NCBI RefSeq assembly: GCF_019749955.1
Contig: NZ_JAIEPC010000002.1
Coordinates: 1 to 63,217, forward strand
Direction of reading: 5' to 3'
DNA length: 63,217 nt
Origin: Sphingomonas sp.
Lineage (GTDB): Bacteria; Pseudomonadota; Alphaproteobacteria; Sphingomonadales; Sphingomonadaceae
A program made the position numbers and the translations under genes. The notes under the pieces are model-generated. The model made no database searches and was not told the DNA's origin. It was given only the letters and a program-made list of their open reading frames with translations. This document shows, one piece after another, positions 1 through 8,728 of this stretch (within the stretch, counting starts at the first letter, position 1; each line of letters begins with the position of its first letter).

Positions 1-1178
1 ACATCGGCTTCGCGGTCGAGCAGGTCGATCTCGGTTTCGGCCAACGCGATCGCCGATTGCAGTGCGATGCCAAGGTCAATCCTTCCTGCTGCATAGCTGG
101 CACGATCGAGCTCTGCGCGCTGCCGCGCCAGTGGCAAAAGCGTCGTCTGCCCGCGTTCGAATCGCTCATGGTGCATGCGGTGATCGGCAAGATCGCCATC
201 AAGCGCGGCAATGAGTTCTCGTTCTGCATCGGCCCGGTCGAGCCGGGCCCGTGCCATCTCGCTTGCCTTCGCGGCGATGATCGGATTTTGCCGCTTGCCA
301 GCGAACAAGGGCAGGTCGATCTTGACGCCAAGCGAGACGAAATTGCCGTAACGCGGCTCCCGGTTGCCGATCGACCCGCTCACCTCCCAATCGGGATTCT
401 TCGCTGCTTGGGCGAGACGGACCTCTGCTGCGGCCTGGCCGACCAGCGCGTCTCTCACCTGAAGTGCGGGCAGCGTCGCCAGACCGGCGCGCAGCCGTGC
501 CGCATCGGGTGAAAGGTCTGGCGGCGGGCCAGTCACTTGCGGGTCGGGGTCGCCTGTCCAGCGCGTCAATTTTGCACGTGCCCCAGCAATCTCGGCGACG
601 CGCTCGCTACGGCGATCGCCAAGCTCCGCTTTAAGCCGCTGGGGTTCAATAGCCTCGGCCGGTCGCACGCTGCCGCTCGCCAACCGGGCGGGTGCAGTCG
701 TCGCCAGATCGGTCAAGCGTTGTCCCAGTAGATCGAGAATCGCCAGTCGCCGCTCGGCATAGTATAAGTCGATCCAGGCCATGCCCGCGGCGATCCGGAC
801 GCGACGGCGCTCGGCGGCCGCATCGGCATCGGCCGCACCAATATCGGCAGTCGCGCGGGCTGCGCGGGCTCGACGCTTGGTGATATTGGGGACTTCCTGG
901 CTGATGCCGACGACGCCCATGGTGAAATCGTCGCTGTTGAACCTGCCCGCGTCGGGGCCCGTGAAGGGAAAATCCTGGAGCTTCACTTCCAGCTTCGGGT
1001 CTGGCAGCCGATCAGCGGCAATCGCTGTCGAACGCGTTGCATCGGCTTGGGCAGCGCGTGCGGCGATGCTTGGGGCATCCTGGTCAGCGCGCGCAAGCGC
1101 ATCCTTAAAGGACAGCGGCCCAGCCATAGCCGGAGACCCAACCAACATGATCGTCGAAAACACCAGATAATGGCGCAT
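1..1178 (-). CDS. TolC/CzcC-type outer membrane efflux protein (C-terminus cut by window edge)
   Basis: Outer membrane channel subunit of an RND-type tripartite efflux pump, probably for heavy metals (CusC/CzcC type). Reading the minus strand from an ATG at 1178 gives an uninterrupted frame of about 392 residues to the window edge. It begins MRHYLVFSTIMLVGSPAMAG, a signal peptide, followed by LSFKDALARADQDAPSI, the usual opening of an OEP domain. Long Ala/Arg/Glu-rich heptad stretches are typical of the TolC helical barrel, and the second OEP repeat shows SLGVKIDLPLFAGKRQNP. The 3' end and any czcB/czcA genes lie outside the window. A small secreted metal-type protein lies 153 bp upstream on the same strand. 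The family call is firm; the metal specificity is inferred from that neighbour. Confidence 0.88.
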   Translation of the reverse strand, partial: MRHYLVFSTIMLVGSPAMAGPLSFKDALARADQDAPSIAARAAQADATRSTAIAADRLPDPKLEVKLQDFPFTGPDAGRFNSDDFTMGVVGISQEVPNITKRRARAARATADIGAADADAAAERRRVRIAAGMAWIDLYYAERRLAILDLLGQRLTDLATTAPARLASGSVRPAEAIEPQRLKAELGDRRSERVAEIAGARAKLTRWTGDPDPQVTGPPPDLSPDAARLRAGLATLPALQVRDALVGQAAAEVRLAQAAKNPDWEVSGSIGNREPRYGNFVSLGVKIDLPLFAGKRQNPIIAAKASEMARARLDRADAERELIAALDGDLADHRMHHERFERGQTTLLPLARQRAELDRASYAAGRIDLGIALQSAIALAETEIDLLDREAD

Positions 1179-1331
1179 GCGCAAATTCCCCAGATATGAT
1201 CCTGGTCAGAAGCCCGGCCTACAAGTGATCGAGGATCATGGCAGCTATCTGCCACCAATCCCGATCATCTAAACCTGAGCATGATGTCGTTGCTTCACGG
1301 CGCTCCGCTCAAGAGGCGGGCCGGTCGCGGC

Positions 1332-1658
1332 TCAAACGATCTGTCGAGGAGGTCTGTCGGGAGCGTCGGCGATATTGGCGATCGTCATGCGCGCAAGACT
1401 GGTGGATGGCGGCATGCCGGGCTCGGCGACGCGGTAATCGGGCAGTCCGAGCGGTGCAACCAATGTCACGGCAAGTGTCGCCGCGCAGGCCTGGAGACAC
1501 GCCTTATGCTCGTCGTCGCAGCACGAGCCCTTTGCCATGCCGTGATCCATCGCCGCCATCTTCGGCATGGGATCGACGCACATCGTCTTCACTGCAAGCG
1601 CCGGGATCGGCGCCGCCAGAACGACTATGGCCAGGATCAGGATCAGCAAACGCTTCAT
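1332..1658 (-). CDS. small secreted Cys/His/Met-rich protein of a metal-resistance locus
   Basis: A 108-residue protein with a clear signal peptide (MKRLLILILAIVVLAAPIPALA). The mature part contains a cluster of possible soft-metal ligands, MCVDPMPKMAAMDHGMAKG followed by SCCDDEHKACLQACAA. Proteins of this kind commonly precede CzcC/CusC-type efflux genes in sphingomonads, and here the TolC-family gene follows on the same strand. A periplasmic copper or other metal-binding or sensing role is inferred; no named domain was recognised. The start is the ATG at 1658 because it begins the signal peptide. Confidence 0.7.
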   Translation of the reverse strand: MKRLLILILAIVVLAAPIPALAVKTMCVDPMPKMAAMDHGMAKGSCCDDEHKACLQACAATLAVTLVAPLGLPDYRVAEPGMPPSTSLARMTIANIADAPDRPPRQIV

Positions 1659-1892
1659 TCAACCGGACAACTATCATAACGTATCGGTCTCGCGCCAGCG
1701 GCTGTGTCGCGAGGCGGAATTCGAGACCAACGCGGCGGAACGAAAGCCAAACCGCATGATGGAGCCAAGGGCGAGCATGCTCTTTCGGCCAAGTCCAAGC
1801 CCGAAAATTGGATCATGAATGAACGACCGTTTTCGGGAAACGGCAACGGTGGCTTGAGCGTCCACAATTGGGTCAAACTTGATACTCCCCGA

Positions 1893-2882
1893 TCAGCCTT
1901 CAATGCGAAGGAACCGAGCCGCGTTGTCGTGAAGAATAAGACGCTTCTGCCGAGCGTCGAGAAAGGGTGCTCGTCTAACGCGCTCGATCGCGACGCCGAT
2001 CGAATCCGGCCAGACCATATTGTCCGAACCGAACATGATGCGCTCTTCCATTCCGGCATCGATCAACCGCTTCAGGTAGGCGTAAAATTGCGTTTCGCTG
2101 TAAGCGTAATCGAGAACGGCGATGTCGACATAAAGCTGGGGATGCGCGAACATGACTGCCACCATAGCATCGCCCATCGGCCACCCCGCATGCGCCGCGT
2201 AAATTCGCAGCTTCGGATGACGGACGAGTACCGGCTCGAGCCGAAGCGGGTCGCCTGCCGCGGCCCTGTACCCTGGGGTAGCGAAGTAAGCGGTGCCAGG
2301 CGGTCCGGGGCCCATATGGATGCCCACCGGAATGTCCAACTCCTCCGCGAGCGCGAAGTAAGGCTCCAGCCTGGCATCGTCGGGGGCAATGCCAGCATAT
2401 TGAGTGGTGATCTCGCTTAACGCGGCCAATTTTCCTTCGGCGTGCAGTCGACGCAGCATGGCAATAGAGGGCAGTTCACCGTCGCTGCCGAAACCCGCCG
2501 CAGGCAGGATCCGCCCGCCGGCATGCAGGCGATAATCCTCAACGGTTGGCGCCGCGCCACCTGCCAGCGCGAGCACGTTATGGCGCTTGAGCGCAGCGAT
2601 TCCGCGATCCCGCAGCGCTGCGGCATCCGTCGGCGCGACGAGAACGTGCGCGCAGGTCGGCCTGACGGTGAACCATTCCAAATAACGCTCGATCGGTTGC
2701 CCCGGATCGCGCGGCGCCCAATTAGGGTAGGGCGCGCATATCTTCCCGCCGGGTGGTCCCTCGGCATCAGGTAAGTCGGCGTGAAAATGCATGTCGATGA
2801 CGTCATACTGCTCACGCGCCTGCGCTGCCGACGCGGACATTAGCGTTATCGCCAGCAAAATAGCCCGACCGACACTCCGCAT
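1893..2882 (-). CDS. secreted amidohydrolase-family (amidohydrolase 2) hydrolase
   Basis: A 329-residue metal-dependent hydrolase of the amidohydrolase_2 type (TIM barrel). The N-terminus MRSVGRAILLAITLMSASAAQA is a signal peptide, so the enzyme acts outside the cytoplasm. Right after it comes YDVIDMHFHADL, the HxH metal site at the first strand. Further ligands are plausible in the GIHMGPGPPG and YAAHAGWPM segments, and MFGSDNMVWP carries the late catalytic Asp. The length is normal for the family. The substrate cannot be predicted. A 234-bp gap separates it from the metal genes, so it is probably transcribed alone. Confidence 0.82.
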   Translation of the reverse strand: MRSVGRAILLAITLMSASAAQAREQYDVIDMHFHADLPDAEGPPGGKICAPYPNWAPRDPGQPIERYLEWFTVRPTCAHVLVAPTDAAALRDRGIAALKRHNVLALAGGAAPTVEDYRLHAGGRILPAAGFGSDGELPSIAMLRRLHAEGKLAALSEITTQYAGIAPDDARLEPYFALAEELDIPVGIHMGPGPPGTAYFATPGYRAAAGDPLRLEPVLVRHPKLRIYAAHAGWPMGDAMVAVMFAHPQLYVDIAVLDYAYSETQFYAYLKRLIDAGMEERIMFGSDNMVWPDSIGVAIERVRRAPFLDARQKRLILHDNAARFLRIEG

Positions 2883-3568
2883 TGAGATGTCCCCCCCAAT
2901 TCCTGAAGCACGATCGGATGTTGCGAACGTGATTGCAAGCGCGTGTCACTTTAGGCCAATGAATGAAGGTCCGCTGATGGGAGCCGTAGGCAGCCCAATG
3001 AATGGCCGCTGATGGGTCATTCCGCCCGATAATGGCCATGTCGAGGCGAAGGTTCGCCGCGCCCTTCGCCGCATGACCTCCCACAGCCAGCTTCGGAATT
3101 ATGGTCAAAATCCGATCTCACCAGGGGTCAAATAGTAGCCGAGCATCCGTTTGGTTCAGAGACACGGCCTGCCAAGGACGAAGGTGTGAATTGAATCACC
3201 GGTGCGACGAGATTTGCACGCGTCAAAGGCCGAGAGCGCTTTCTGCATTAACGCCGCCACAGCGAACCCGTCCGCGATCCAGACCTGCCGTCGCACCGTT
3301 TGCGAAACTGGAGAACGCCGATGACCCCCGTGACGATCTCACTCACCCGAGGGACCGATCAGTCTGTATACGGCGTGGAAAATTGCGGCGCGGCATGAGC
3401 CGCAACACCGCGCCCAGGGCGCAATAGAAGAGATTGGAAAGAGGAAGAGCGATCGGAAGGGGAGTTGGAAAAATTGGATGCGCCGACAGGCGCAGCTGGT
3501 TTTTGCAAACTTTCCTTTCGATCCGTGCGTGCACCGGCACGCACGATCGTTCCTGAAGGATATAGTCT
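2883..3568. other. 686-bp intergenic region with degraded short direct repeats
   Basis: No convincing gene was found on either strand; the open frames have no family resemblance and poor codon structure. The stretch holds two imperfect direct copies of a 22-26 bp segment (2956-2981 and 2995-3016, both starting CCAATGAATG and ending CCGCTGATGGG). Near its right end is the perfect 8-bp inverted repeat listed separately. It looks like decayed sequence at an island edge. Confidence 0.55.
3525..3544. promoter_or_regulatory. perfect 8-bp inverted repeat 24 bp upstream of the exonuclease gene
   Basis: GTGCGTGC, then a 4-nt loop ACCG, then GCACGCAC. The repeat is exact and lies just upstream of the ATG at 3569, in the position of an operator or a 5'-leader hairpin. 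No T-run follows, so a terminator is unlikely. The function is unknown. Confidence 0.45.
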
Positions 3569-4405
3569 ATGCGATCAATCTATCCGCAACGCCCCAGCGA
3601 CGAGCATGCGGGCGATCATGTCGTGGTGTTCGATGTCGAATCGGTCGTCGACGCCGAAGCGGAGGACGGCAGTTTCCCGAAATGGCCGTTGCACCGGCCG
3701 GTGGTCGCGAGTTTCCTGACCGCGTCGCTGGACGATCATTGCTACCGGTTTCGGATGAAGAGCATCGTCTGCCAGCCGGGTGGGGAAGCGGACTTCTACC
3801 ACGCGGTCGATGCGCAGATGCCGACGGGGGTGACGACCGTCGGGTTCAACAGCCGCGGTTATGATTTGCCGGTGATGCAGCTCGGGGCAATCGCCGAACG
3901 ACGGTTCGATCTGGCCGGCTTGTCGCACCATGTGTGCGCGCACCGATTTGGCCGGTCGCACTGCGATTTGGCGGAGATGTATTCGCTTTATAGCGGGACT
4001 AAACGACCGAGCTTGTCAGAGATCTGTGACCGGCTCGGCATCCCTGTGAAAACCAGTGTGCACGGCAGCGACGTCGGTAAGCTGTGGCGATCGGGCGATG
4101 TCGATGCCATTGCGCGCTACTGCGAGGAAGATGTAGCAGCGACCTATTGCGCATGGCTTGCGCATCATGCCTGGCGGCACAGCGATGAGGCGTTGATCGT
4201 CCGACCGCTTGCCGCTTTCGCGCAGTGGATCGAACGCTCACCCAAACGCACGCACCTCATGCCGTTTGCAACGTCGCCGACTGCCGTCTGGGCACGATCG
4301 CGCGCGCTGGCGCTCAGCGTCGCCGATGCGCTTAAACTTGCCGAGCGCCGTGTCCAGCACGCCGCCGACGAACGCGCGTTCAGCGGCGTGGCGACCGCCT
4401 TCTAA
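3569..4405 (+). CDS. DEDD-family 3'-5' exonuclease (PolB exonuclease-like)
   Basis: A 278-residue protein resembling the predicted PolB-type 3'-5' exonucleases (DNA_pol_B_exo2 family). All four acidic positions of a DEDD fold are visible: D22 and E24 in VVVFDVES, D99 in VGFNSRGYDLPVM, and D188 in YCEEDVAATY. The segment PSLSEICDRLGIPVKTSVHG is the usual helix before the last motif. The N-terminal 200 residues form the nuclease; the C-terminal 80 are Ala/Arg-rich and unassigned. Known relatives trim single strands during DNA repair or plasmid and phage replication; the role here is inferred from that. It is followed by what looks like an inactive relative (4514-5140). The ATG at 3569 is preceded by GAAGGA. 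Confidence 0.85.
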   Translation: MRSIYPQRPSDEHAGDHVVVFDVESVVDAEAEDGSFPKWPLHRPVVASFLTASLDDHCYRFRMKSIVCQPGGEADFYHAVDAQMPTGVTTVGFNSRGYDLPVMQLGAIAERRFDLAGLSHHVCAHRFGRSHCDLAEMYSLYSGTKRPSLSEICDRLGIPVKTSVHGSDVGKLWRSGDVDAIARYCEEDVAATYCAWLAHHAWRHSDEALIVRPLAAFAQWIERSPKRTHLMPFATSPTAVWARSRALALSVADALKLAERRVQHAADERAFSGVATAF

Positions 4406-4513
4406 CTCGGCCAACCCAGCCTCTTTCAACCCATCCCATCCCATCCTGCGCCCATGCCGCTGCCGACATCCGATCGGCGGCGCCAAGACGCGCGCCCAGT
4501 TCAGGAAATCACC

Positions 4514-5140
4514 ATGACCGACACCTGCTCATTCATCACGCTTGCCGTCGCGAGCATTCGCATCGATGCCAACCAGCGCGGTACCCATTCTGCCATGTCG
4601 CATCTGGCCGCCATGGCCGTGCTTATCGCCGAGCGCGATTCGGTTGGCACATGGACGTTCAACCTCAAGCGCCATGCCGTCGCCGCGGGCGACCGCGAAG
4701 ACAGTTTGCTGCTGTGGGCGCTCAATATCCTGCCCGAATCTGGCATCGTGATCGGTTGGCAGCTTGCCAACCGGGCGATGGCACCGCTGCTCGATGCGGC
4801 GAGTACCGGCGATCCCGAGCTTGGCCGTGCCTTTCTCGAACAGCTGACCCGATTGGTGACGGCACCCAGCGTCGATCTCGCCGTCCATCATGGCGGCATC
4901 GGTGCACCGCTGCTGGCTGAGATCGCCGCCGGTTACGGTATTGACTTGCCGGTGACCGATTCTGCAGCGGTCGAGAGCGCCTGGGGGTTCGGCGATCGAG
5001 CCTGGCTTCGCGACCATGTCGAGGCTGAAGCCGTGGCCGTGTGGCGGCTATGGCTCGCTGAAAGCAACGGCACCGCCGGCAATGCTAGTGCCGCGTTCCA
5101 CGCCTGGCGTTCGGGCGGCAGCAACACCCGGTCATTCTGA
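4514..5140 (+). CDS. hypothetical protein, probable catalytically dead relative of the adjacent exonuclease
   Basis: 208 residues from the ATG at 4514, preceded by CAGGAAATCACC. No family is obvious at first sight, but the order of segments follows the upstream exonuclease. ITLAVASIRIDA (res 8-19) sits where VVVFDVESVVDA is, SGIVIGWQLANRAMAPLL (76-93) where VTTVGFNSRGYDLPVM is, and LLAEIAAGYGIDLPVTD (133-149) followed by DHVEAEAVAVWRLWLA (167-182) where the last helix and YCEEDVAATYCAWLA are. At each catalytic acid the residue is Ala, Met or Glu. I infer a diverged tandem duplicate that has lost nuclease activity and may bind DNA or partner the active copy. The similarity was judged by eye and is weak. 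Confidence 0.6.
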   Translation: MTDTCSFITLAVASIRIDANQRGTHSAMSHLAAMAVLIAERDSVGTWTFNLKRHAVAAGDREDSLLLWALNILPESGIVIGWQLANRAMAPLLDAASTGDPELGRAFLEQLTRLVTAPSVDLAVHHGGIGAPLLAEIAAGYGIDLPVTDSAAVESAWGFGDRAWLRDHVEAEAVAVWRLWLAESNGTAGNASAAFHAWRSGGSNTRSF

Positions 5141-5366
5141 CCTTCCACATCCTGTCCATGATCGATGCCGATATCGAGACCATTTTTCGGCATCGCTCGG
5201 CCGGCGACCTGAAGCGTGCGCTCCAGAGCGTGCTTGCCGTGCTAATCCGCACGACCCCGCGCCCAGCCCACTGACCGGCTTTCAACGCCATCACGACCTT
5301 CAGCCTGCGCAGCAGGCGAAGCCGCCGCACGCCCGTGCGACGGAATACCCAAGAGGAAATACACTC

Positions 5367-6029
5367 ATGATGCATGCCCCAATATCGACCCATTCGGCCA
5401 ACCTTGCCGCGACAAGCGCCTTTGCTGCAACCACGCCGCAGCAGCCGTTCGACGTCACGCCGATCCTGCACCCGCAGGCAGGCGTGCCTTCTGACAAGAC
5501 CAAGACATTCTGGTCAGCGACCGCCAATGCGCTGTACATCGTTCGCGAAAACGGCACCGACCTGTTTGGGCAGACGCCCGACTTTGCTGCCAAGCTTGCA
5601 GCGTGTCCGGACCTGGTCGACCACGGTCGCCGTGGCCCGATTGGATGCGATGCCGACCCGATCGCCGGGCTCGACCTGTGGCGGCGGGCCGATGATGCTG
5701 CGATCATCGATCGGCCAAGCACGCCAGTCGCGTTCCACGCGATCGGCTGGCTGCCGACCGCCATGGACAAGGCCGATTGGCGCGAGCTTATCCTGACATT
5801 TCTGGATGAGCAGCTCGTCGCCAACGGCATGGTGGCTGACTGGGCGCTGCATGCGCTCGATGACGGGCAGGGAGGCTGGATCAAAAAGCCCCATATGCAC
5901 GCCGTTATCACCGGCCGGTTCTGGAGAGGCCCGCGCCTGGGGCAGCCTCAGGCGGCGTGGCTCTCAACCACCAAGCGTCGCAACGCGCTTGGCAACGCCT
6001 GGGTGGCGACCGTCGGCGAGGCCATCTAG
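5367..6029 (+). CDS. short MobA/MobL-like relaxase-domain protein
   Basis: 220 residues from an ATG at 5367 with the ribosome site AAGAGGAAAT just upstream; a longer open frame to the left is not used. The core LWRRADDAAIIDRPSTPVAF, WRELILTFLDEQLVANGMVA and then ALHA (H162) and KPHMHAVITGR (H176, H178) fits the MobA/MobL relaxase fold, where a His triad binds the metal that positions the nick. The canonical N-terminal strand with the catalytic Tyr is not recognisable; about 100 unrelated residues take its place. The helicase/primase tail of full relaxases is also missing. It may be a remnant or a specialised nicking or DNA-binding protein of the island. Confidence 0.62.
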   Translation: MMHAPISTHSANLAATSAFAATTPQQPFDVTPILHPQAGVPSDKTKTFWSATANALYIVRENGTDLFGQTPDFAAKLAACPDLVDHGRRGPIGCDADPIAGLDLWRRADDAAIIDRPSTPVAFHAIGWLPTAMDKADWRELILTFLDEQLVANGMVADWALHALDDGQGGWIKKPHMHAVITGRFWRGPRLGQPQAAWLSTTKRRNALGNAWVATVGEAI

Positions 6030-6108
6030 CCGTGGCGTTCACGATACAGTGGACCGTGCCCGACCAAGCCAACGCTCTGGTCGGGCAAGTTCTAAGCCGG
6101 TGCAGGTC

Positions 6109-6819
6109 ATGACCGAGGGTTATCAGCCGGACCCGCCGACCGCAGCCGACCGGCGTCGGCTGCGGTCCGCACGGAAAATCGCCAAGCAACGGGTAGAAAT
6201 GATCGTCGAGGCAAAGCAGCGCGCGGTGCGCGCTGCTTACCATGCCGAGCTGGGTGCAACCATCAGGTCGGTGTCGCCGTTCCTGGTCGCGCTGTTTGCG
6301 GCCCAGGGCATATCGCTGGATCACGCGGTCACCCTGATCGAACCGCCACCTGGCTGGCCGCGCCGACCACGCCTGTCGATGGGCGGCGTGGCCGACATCA
6401 AGCAAATCCGTCATTACTATGGCTGGTTCACACGAACGATTTGGGCAGGAAGACGCCCGCCGCCATCTAGGGACGGCACCCATGGCCATAGCTTCGATAT
6501 TGGCGATGGCGACTGGGCACGGATCGAGGTGTTCGGCCATTCGCTTGAAGTCAGGGCACAGATCGGCGGGGCGCGGTTCGACACGCGGTTCGGCGTGCTG
6601 CGGATTGAGCTGCCGGATGCTCTGCCAGATACTTTGGCGATGGCATGCATCGGCAGGCGGGTGAGCGACATTGTCGATCACGCATCGTTGCGCGAGCAGC
6701 ACTGGCTGATCAGCGGTATCGAGGAAGCGCACCCGAAGTTTCGGGGCCAGACGTTGGTATTGGCTATCGAGACGCTGGCTTACTCGATGCCTTGGGCAGA
6801 TTTGACGCCTAGCACCTGA
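6109..6819 (+). CDS. hypothetical protein
   Basis: Not recognised. 236 residues from the ATG at 6109, 79 bp after the relaxase-like gene. The N-terminal 60 residues are strongly basic and predicted helical (RRRLRSARKIAKQRVEMIVE), which suggests nucleic-acid contact. The C-terminal half contains the regular beta-like stretch ARIEVFGHSLEVRAQIGG followed by GVLRIELPDALPDTLAMAC. It probably forms a unit with the preceding three genes on the same strand. The start is uncertain because the frame stays open upstream. Confidence 0.5.
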   Translation: MTEGYQPDPPTAADRRRLRSARKIAKQRVEMIVEAKQRAVRAAYHAELGATIRSVSPFLVALFAAQGISLDHAVTLIEPPPGWPRRPRLSMGGVADIKQIRHYYGWFTRTIWAGRRPPPSRDGTHGHSFDIGDGDWARIEVFGHSLEVRAQIGGARFDTRFGVLRIELPDALPDTLAMACIGRRVSDIVDHASLREQHWLISGIEEAHPKFRGQTLVLAIETLAYSMPWADLTPST

Positions 6820-7213
6820 AGGCACGAGCAAATTGGCTGCGCTCAAAATGCGCAAGCGAAAGGTGAGCAGTCGCGGCAGCTTTACGGTATTCAAAATCGG
6901 AAAAAGCCAACCGGCTGCAATCAATTCTGTCAATCGGCGGTGATAACGATCGGATGGCGGTGGGGCGCTCAATGCCTGGGCCAGCTTTAGCGTTGCGCTG
7001 GCGGCTCCGGCTCTGCCGGCTTCTGCGGGTCGGGAACTCGGTCGTTACTGATGTCGAGAACCGAGACAGGCTTTGGGCCGAGGCCATGGCGTCAGCTGCG
7101 TCGCGCAGGGCCAACGCTGTATCTGCCGTCTGATATCATTCAAGGGTTCCGTTTTGGGATACCAGGACCTATCGCCTCAATCGTGACCGTTGCTGTGCGA
7201 AAGGGAGCAAGGG
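6820..7213. other. 394-bp intergenic region, nothing recognised
   Basis: No convincing gene, RNA or repeat was found. It is comparatively AT-rich in places and could hold the promoter of the XRE-family gene at 7214. Short open frames on both strands show no domain, and none has a good ribosome site. Confidence 0.5.
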
Positions 7214-7816
7214 ATGGCAACGACAGACAACTATGCCGCGAGCATCGTTGACCGAAAGCGACAAATCCGAGCGCAGTTCTCGACCAACATAGCTCGGCTG
7301 CTCGACGACAAGCATATGAAGCAGTCAACGCTCTGCGACGAGGTCACGCTCGAGTTCGGCCGCATGGGCGTGCTCAAGGACGAACGCGATCCGAACCGCG
7401 GCTGGCGCAGTCTGCAGCCTTGGGAGCTCAGCCGTTGGGCGCGCGGCCAGGTCACGCCCGATCCGGTGGCCATCGCCGCAATCGCCAAGGTCCTTGGCGT
7501 CCAGCCAGACGACATCGTGCACGGCGTCACGGCGGAATCCGATCCGAACGCCATCGTGTTCACGACCAAGCAGATGGGCGACAGGTTCTTCTGGGAGTTC
7601 AAGGGCACGGTCGACGTCGCCACGCATTCAAAGCTGCTGGCAGCGCTCACCGAACGATATAAGGGTGCCTCGTCGACGGTGATCCGGTGCGCCCGCTGCG
7701 GCGACAGGCGCGGCGTCGAGCAGCTTAACTTCCACACCGAGCTCGATGGCAGCACCAGCTATGTCTGCGATCCGTGCCATAGGTCGGGGGCTGTCGGCAA
7801 TCCGCCGAGCGCGTGA
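7214..7816 (+). CDS. XRE-like helix-turn-helix protein with C-terminal zinc ribbon
   Basis: 200 residues from an ATG at 7214 preceded by AAGGGAGCAAGGG. Residues 20-105 resemble a phage-repressor HTH: the helices KQSTLCDEVTLEFG and ELSRWARGQVTPDPVAIAAI, then AKVLGVQPDDIV. There is an insertion (MGVLKDERDPNRGWRSLQPW) between the HTH helices. The C-terminus has a four-Cys ribbon, C159-x2-C162 and C185-x2-C188, likely to bind zinc. It is probably the local transcription regulator of the island. The HTH assignment is by pattern and the target is unknown. Confidence 0.65.
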   Translation: MATTDNYAASIVDRKRQIRAQFSTNIARLLDDKHMKQSTLCDEVTLEFGRMGVLKDERDPNRGWRSLQPWELSRWARGQVTPDPVAIAAIAKVLGVQPDDIVHGVTAESDPNAIVFTTKQMGDRFFWEFKGTVDVATHSKLLAALTERYKGASSTVIRCARCGDRRGVEQLNFHTELDGSTSYVCDPCHRSGAVGNPPSA

Positions 7817-7933
7817 CACCGGGCGACATCCGCGTCAGTTTCCCAGCGCCTGTGGTTTGAGCGTAGAATCCTGTCCATGCATTGAAGGTCCCCGGAATGG
7901 TCCGGCGCCTTCGATCCTGGGGAGGAAGCAACC

Positions 7934-8179
7934 ATGTCTTTCCACGACCTGCCTGCCACGCCTGCGCAATCGGGCCAGCCAGTAAGCGACCAGATGCTTC
8001 CAGAGCTGGTCGGCGTCGATGCCGATGGCAACGTCTACCTGGTTCAACGCGACGAGGCGGGCGACGTCGTCCGCTCGCAGAGCTGGTCCCCGGCCACCGA
8101 TGCGGCGGACACGGTTCATGCCATGATCGAATGGCTGTCGAGCGGCGGTCCTGGTTCGTTCGCCTCGTTCGAGATTTGA
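7934..8179 (+). CDS. small hypothetical protein
   Basis: 81 residues, not recognised. The ATG has a strong ribosome site (GGGGAGGAAGCAACC). The protein is acidic and contains a two-strand pattern (ELVGVDADGNVYLVQRDEAG) and a short amphipathic helix (TVHAMIEWLSSGG). The strong initiation signal is the main reason to accept it as a gene. Confidence 0.5.
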   Translation: MSFHDLPATPAQSGQPVSDQMLPELVGVDADGNVYLVQRDEAGDVVRSQSWSPATDAADTVHAMIEWLSSGGPGSFASFEI

Positions 8180-8208
8180 CCCGCAACGGGACGTCGTGGC
8201 GGTCGTCG

Positions 8209-8586
8209 TCAGTCGCCCGCGCCCATCTCCCAGATGCGCGTGCCGCTCGGGTCGCGCCGGAATCGCCAATCGTTCGTCACCGTCGTTGGCTGGTCGTCCA
8301 TCCAGTCGATCTGGGACTGTAGGCGCATCCAGTCGATTGCTCTGGCTCTGAAGAGGTCATCGAGCTCGTCGCACGCGGTCGCCATCGCATCGGCGCCGAA
8401 CCTCGCCAGCGTCCACCACAGGCATCGCGGATCGAGCGCGCCAGCGCGCGCCCATGCTATCATCGAGGACGCCGGATCCAGGGCATCGGCGATGGCCAGT
8501 GGCCACATGATGCCGTCGCTGGCACCGCGCCACGCTCGGTCGAGACGGTCCAGCGCCTCGTCATCGATGTCTATCCTTCCACCCAT
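8209..8586 (-). CDS. hypothetical protein
   Basis: 125 residues, opposite in strand to its neighbours and not recognised. The start chosen is the ATG at 8586 because AGGAGGT lies 4 bases before it; a GTG two codons earlier would overlap that ribosome site. The protein is Trp/Ala/Asp-rich and probably all-helical (MWPLAIADALDPASSMIAWA). It is likely a small cytoplasmic accessory gene of the island. Confidence 0.5.
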   Translation of the reverse strand: MGGRIDIDDEALDRLDRAWRGASDGIMWPLAIADALDPASSMIAWARAGALDPRCLWWTLARFGADAMATACDELDDLFRARAIDWMRLQSQIDWMDDQPTTVTNDWRFRRDPSGTRIWEMGAGD

Positions 8587-8728
8587 GCGCACCTCCTAGC
8601 TGCACGGATATGGTCCCGTACATCCTGGCGATCGCCAAGCGAACAATGCGCTTGAGATTCGTAGCGCATTATGCCAACAATAGATGTGACGCGCGTCCAT
8701 TGCGTGTAGTTGATTGGGAGATCGCGAA

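Noticed and set aside
3101..3427. Possible 108-residue gene between the amidohydrolase and the exonuclease
   Set aside because: No ribosome site, no recognisable domain, Arg-rich composition as expected from random GC-rich sequence.
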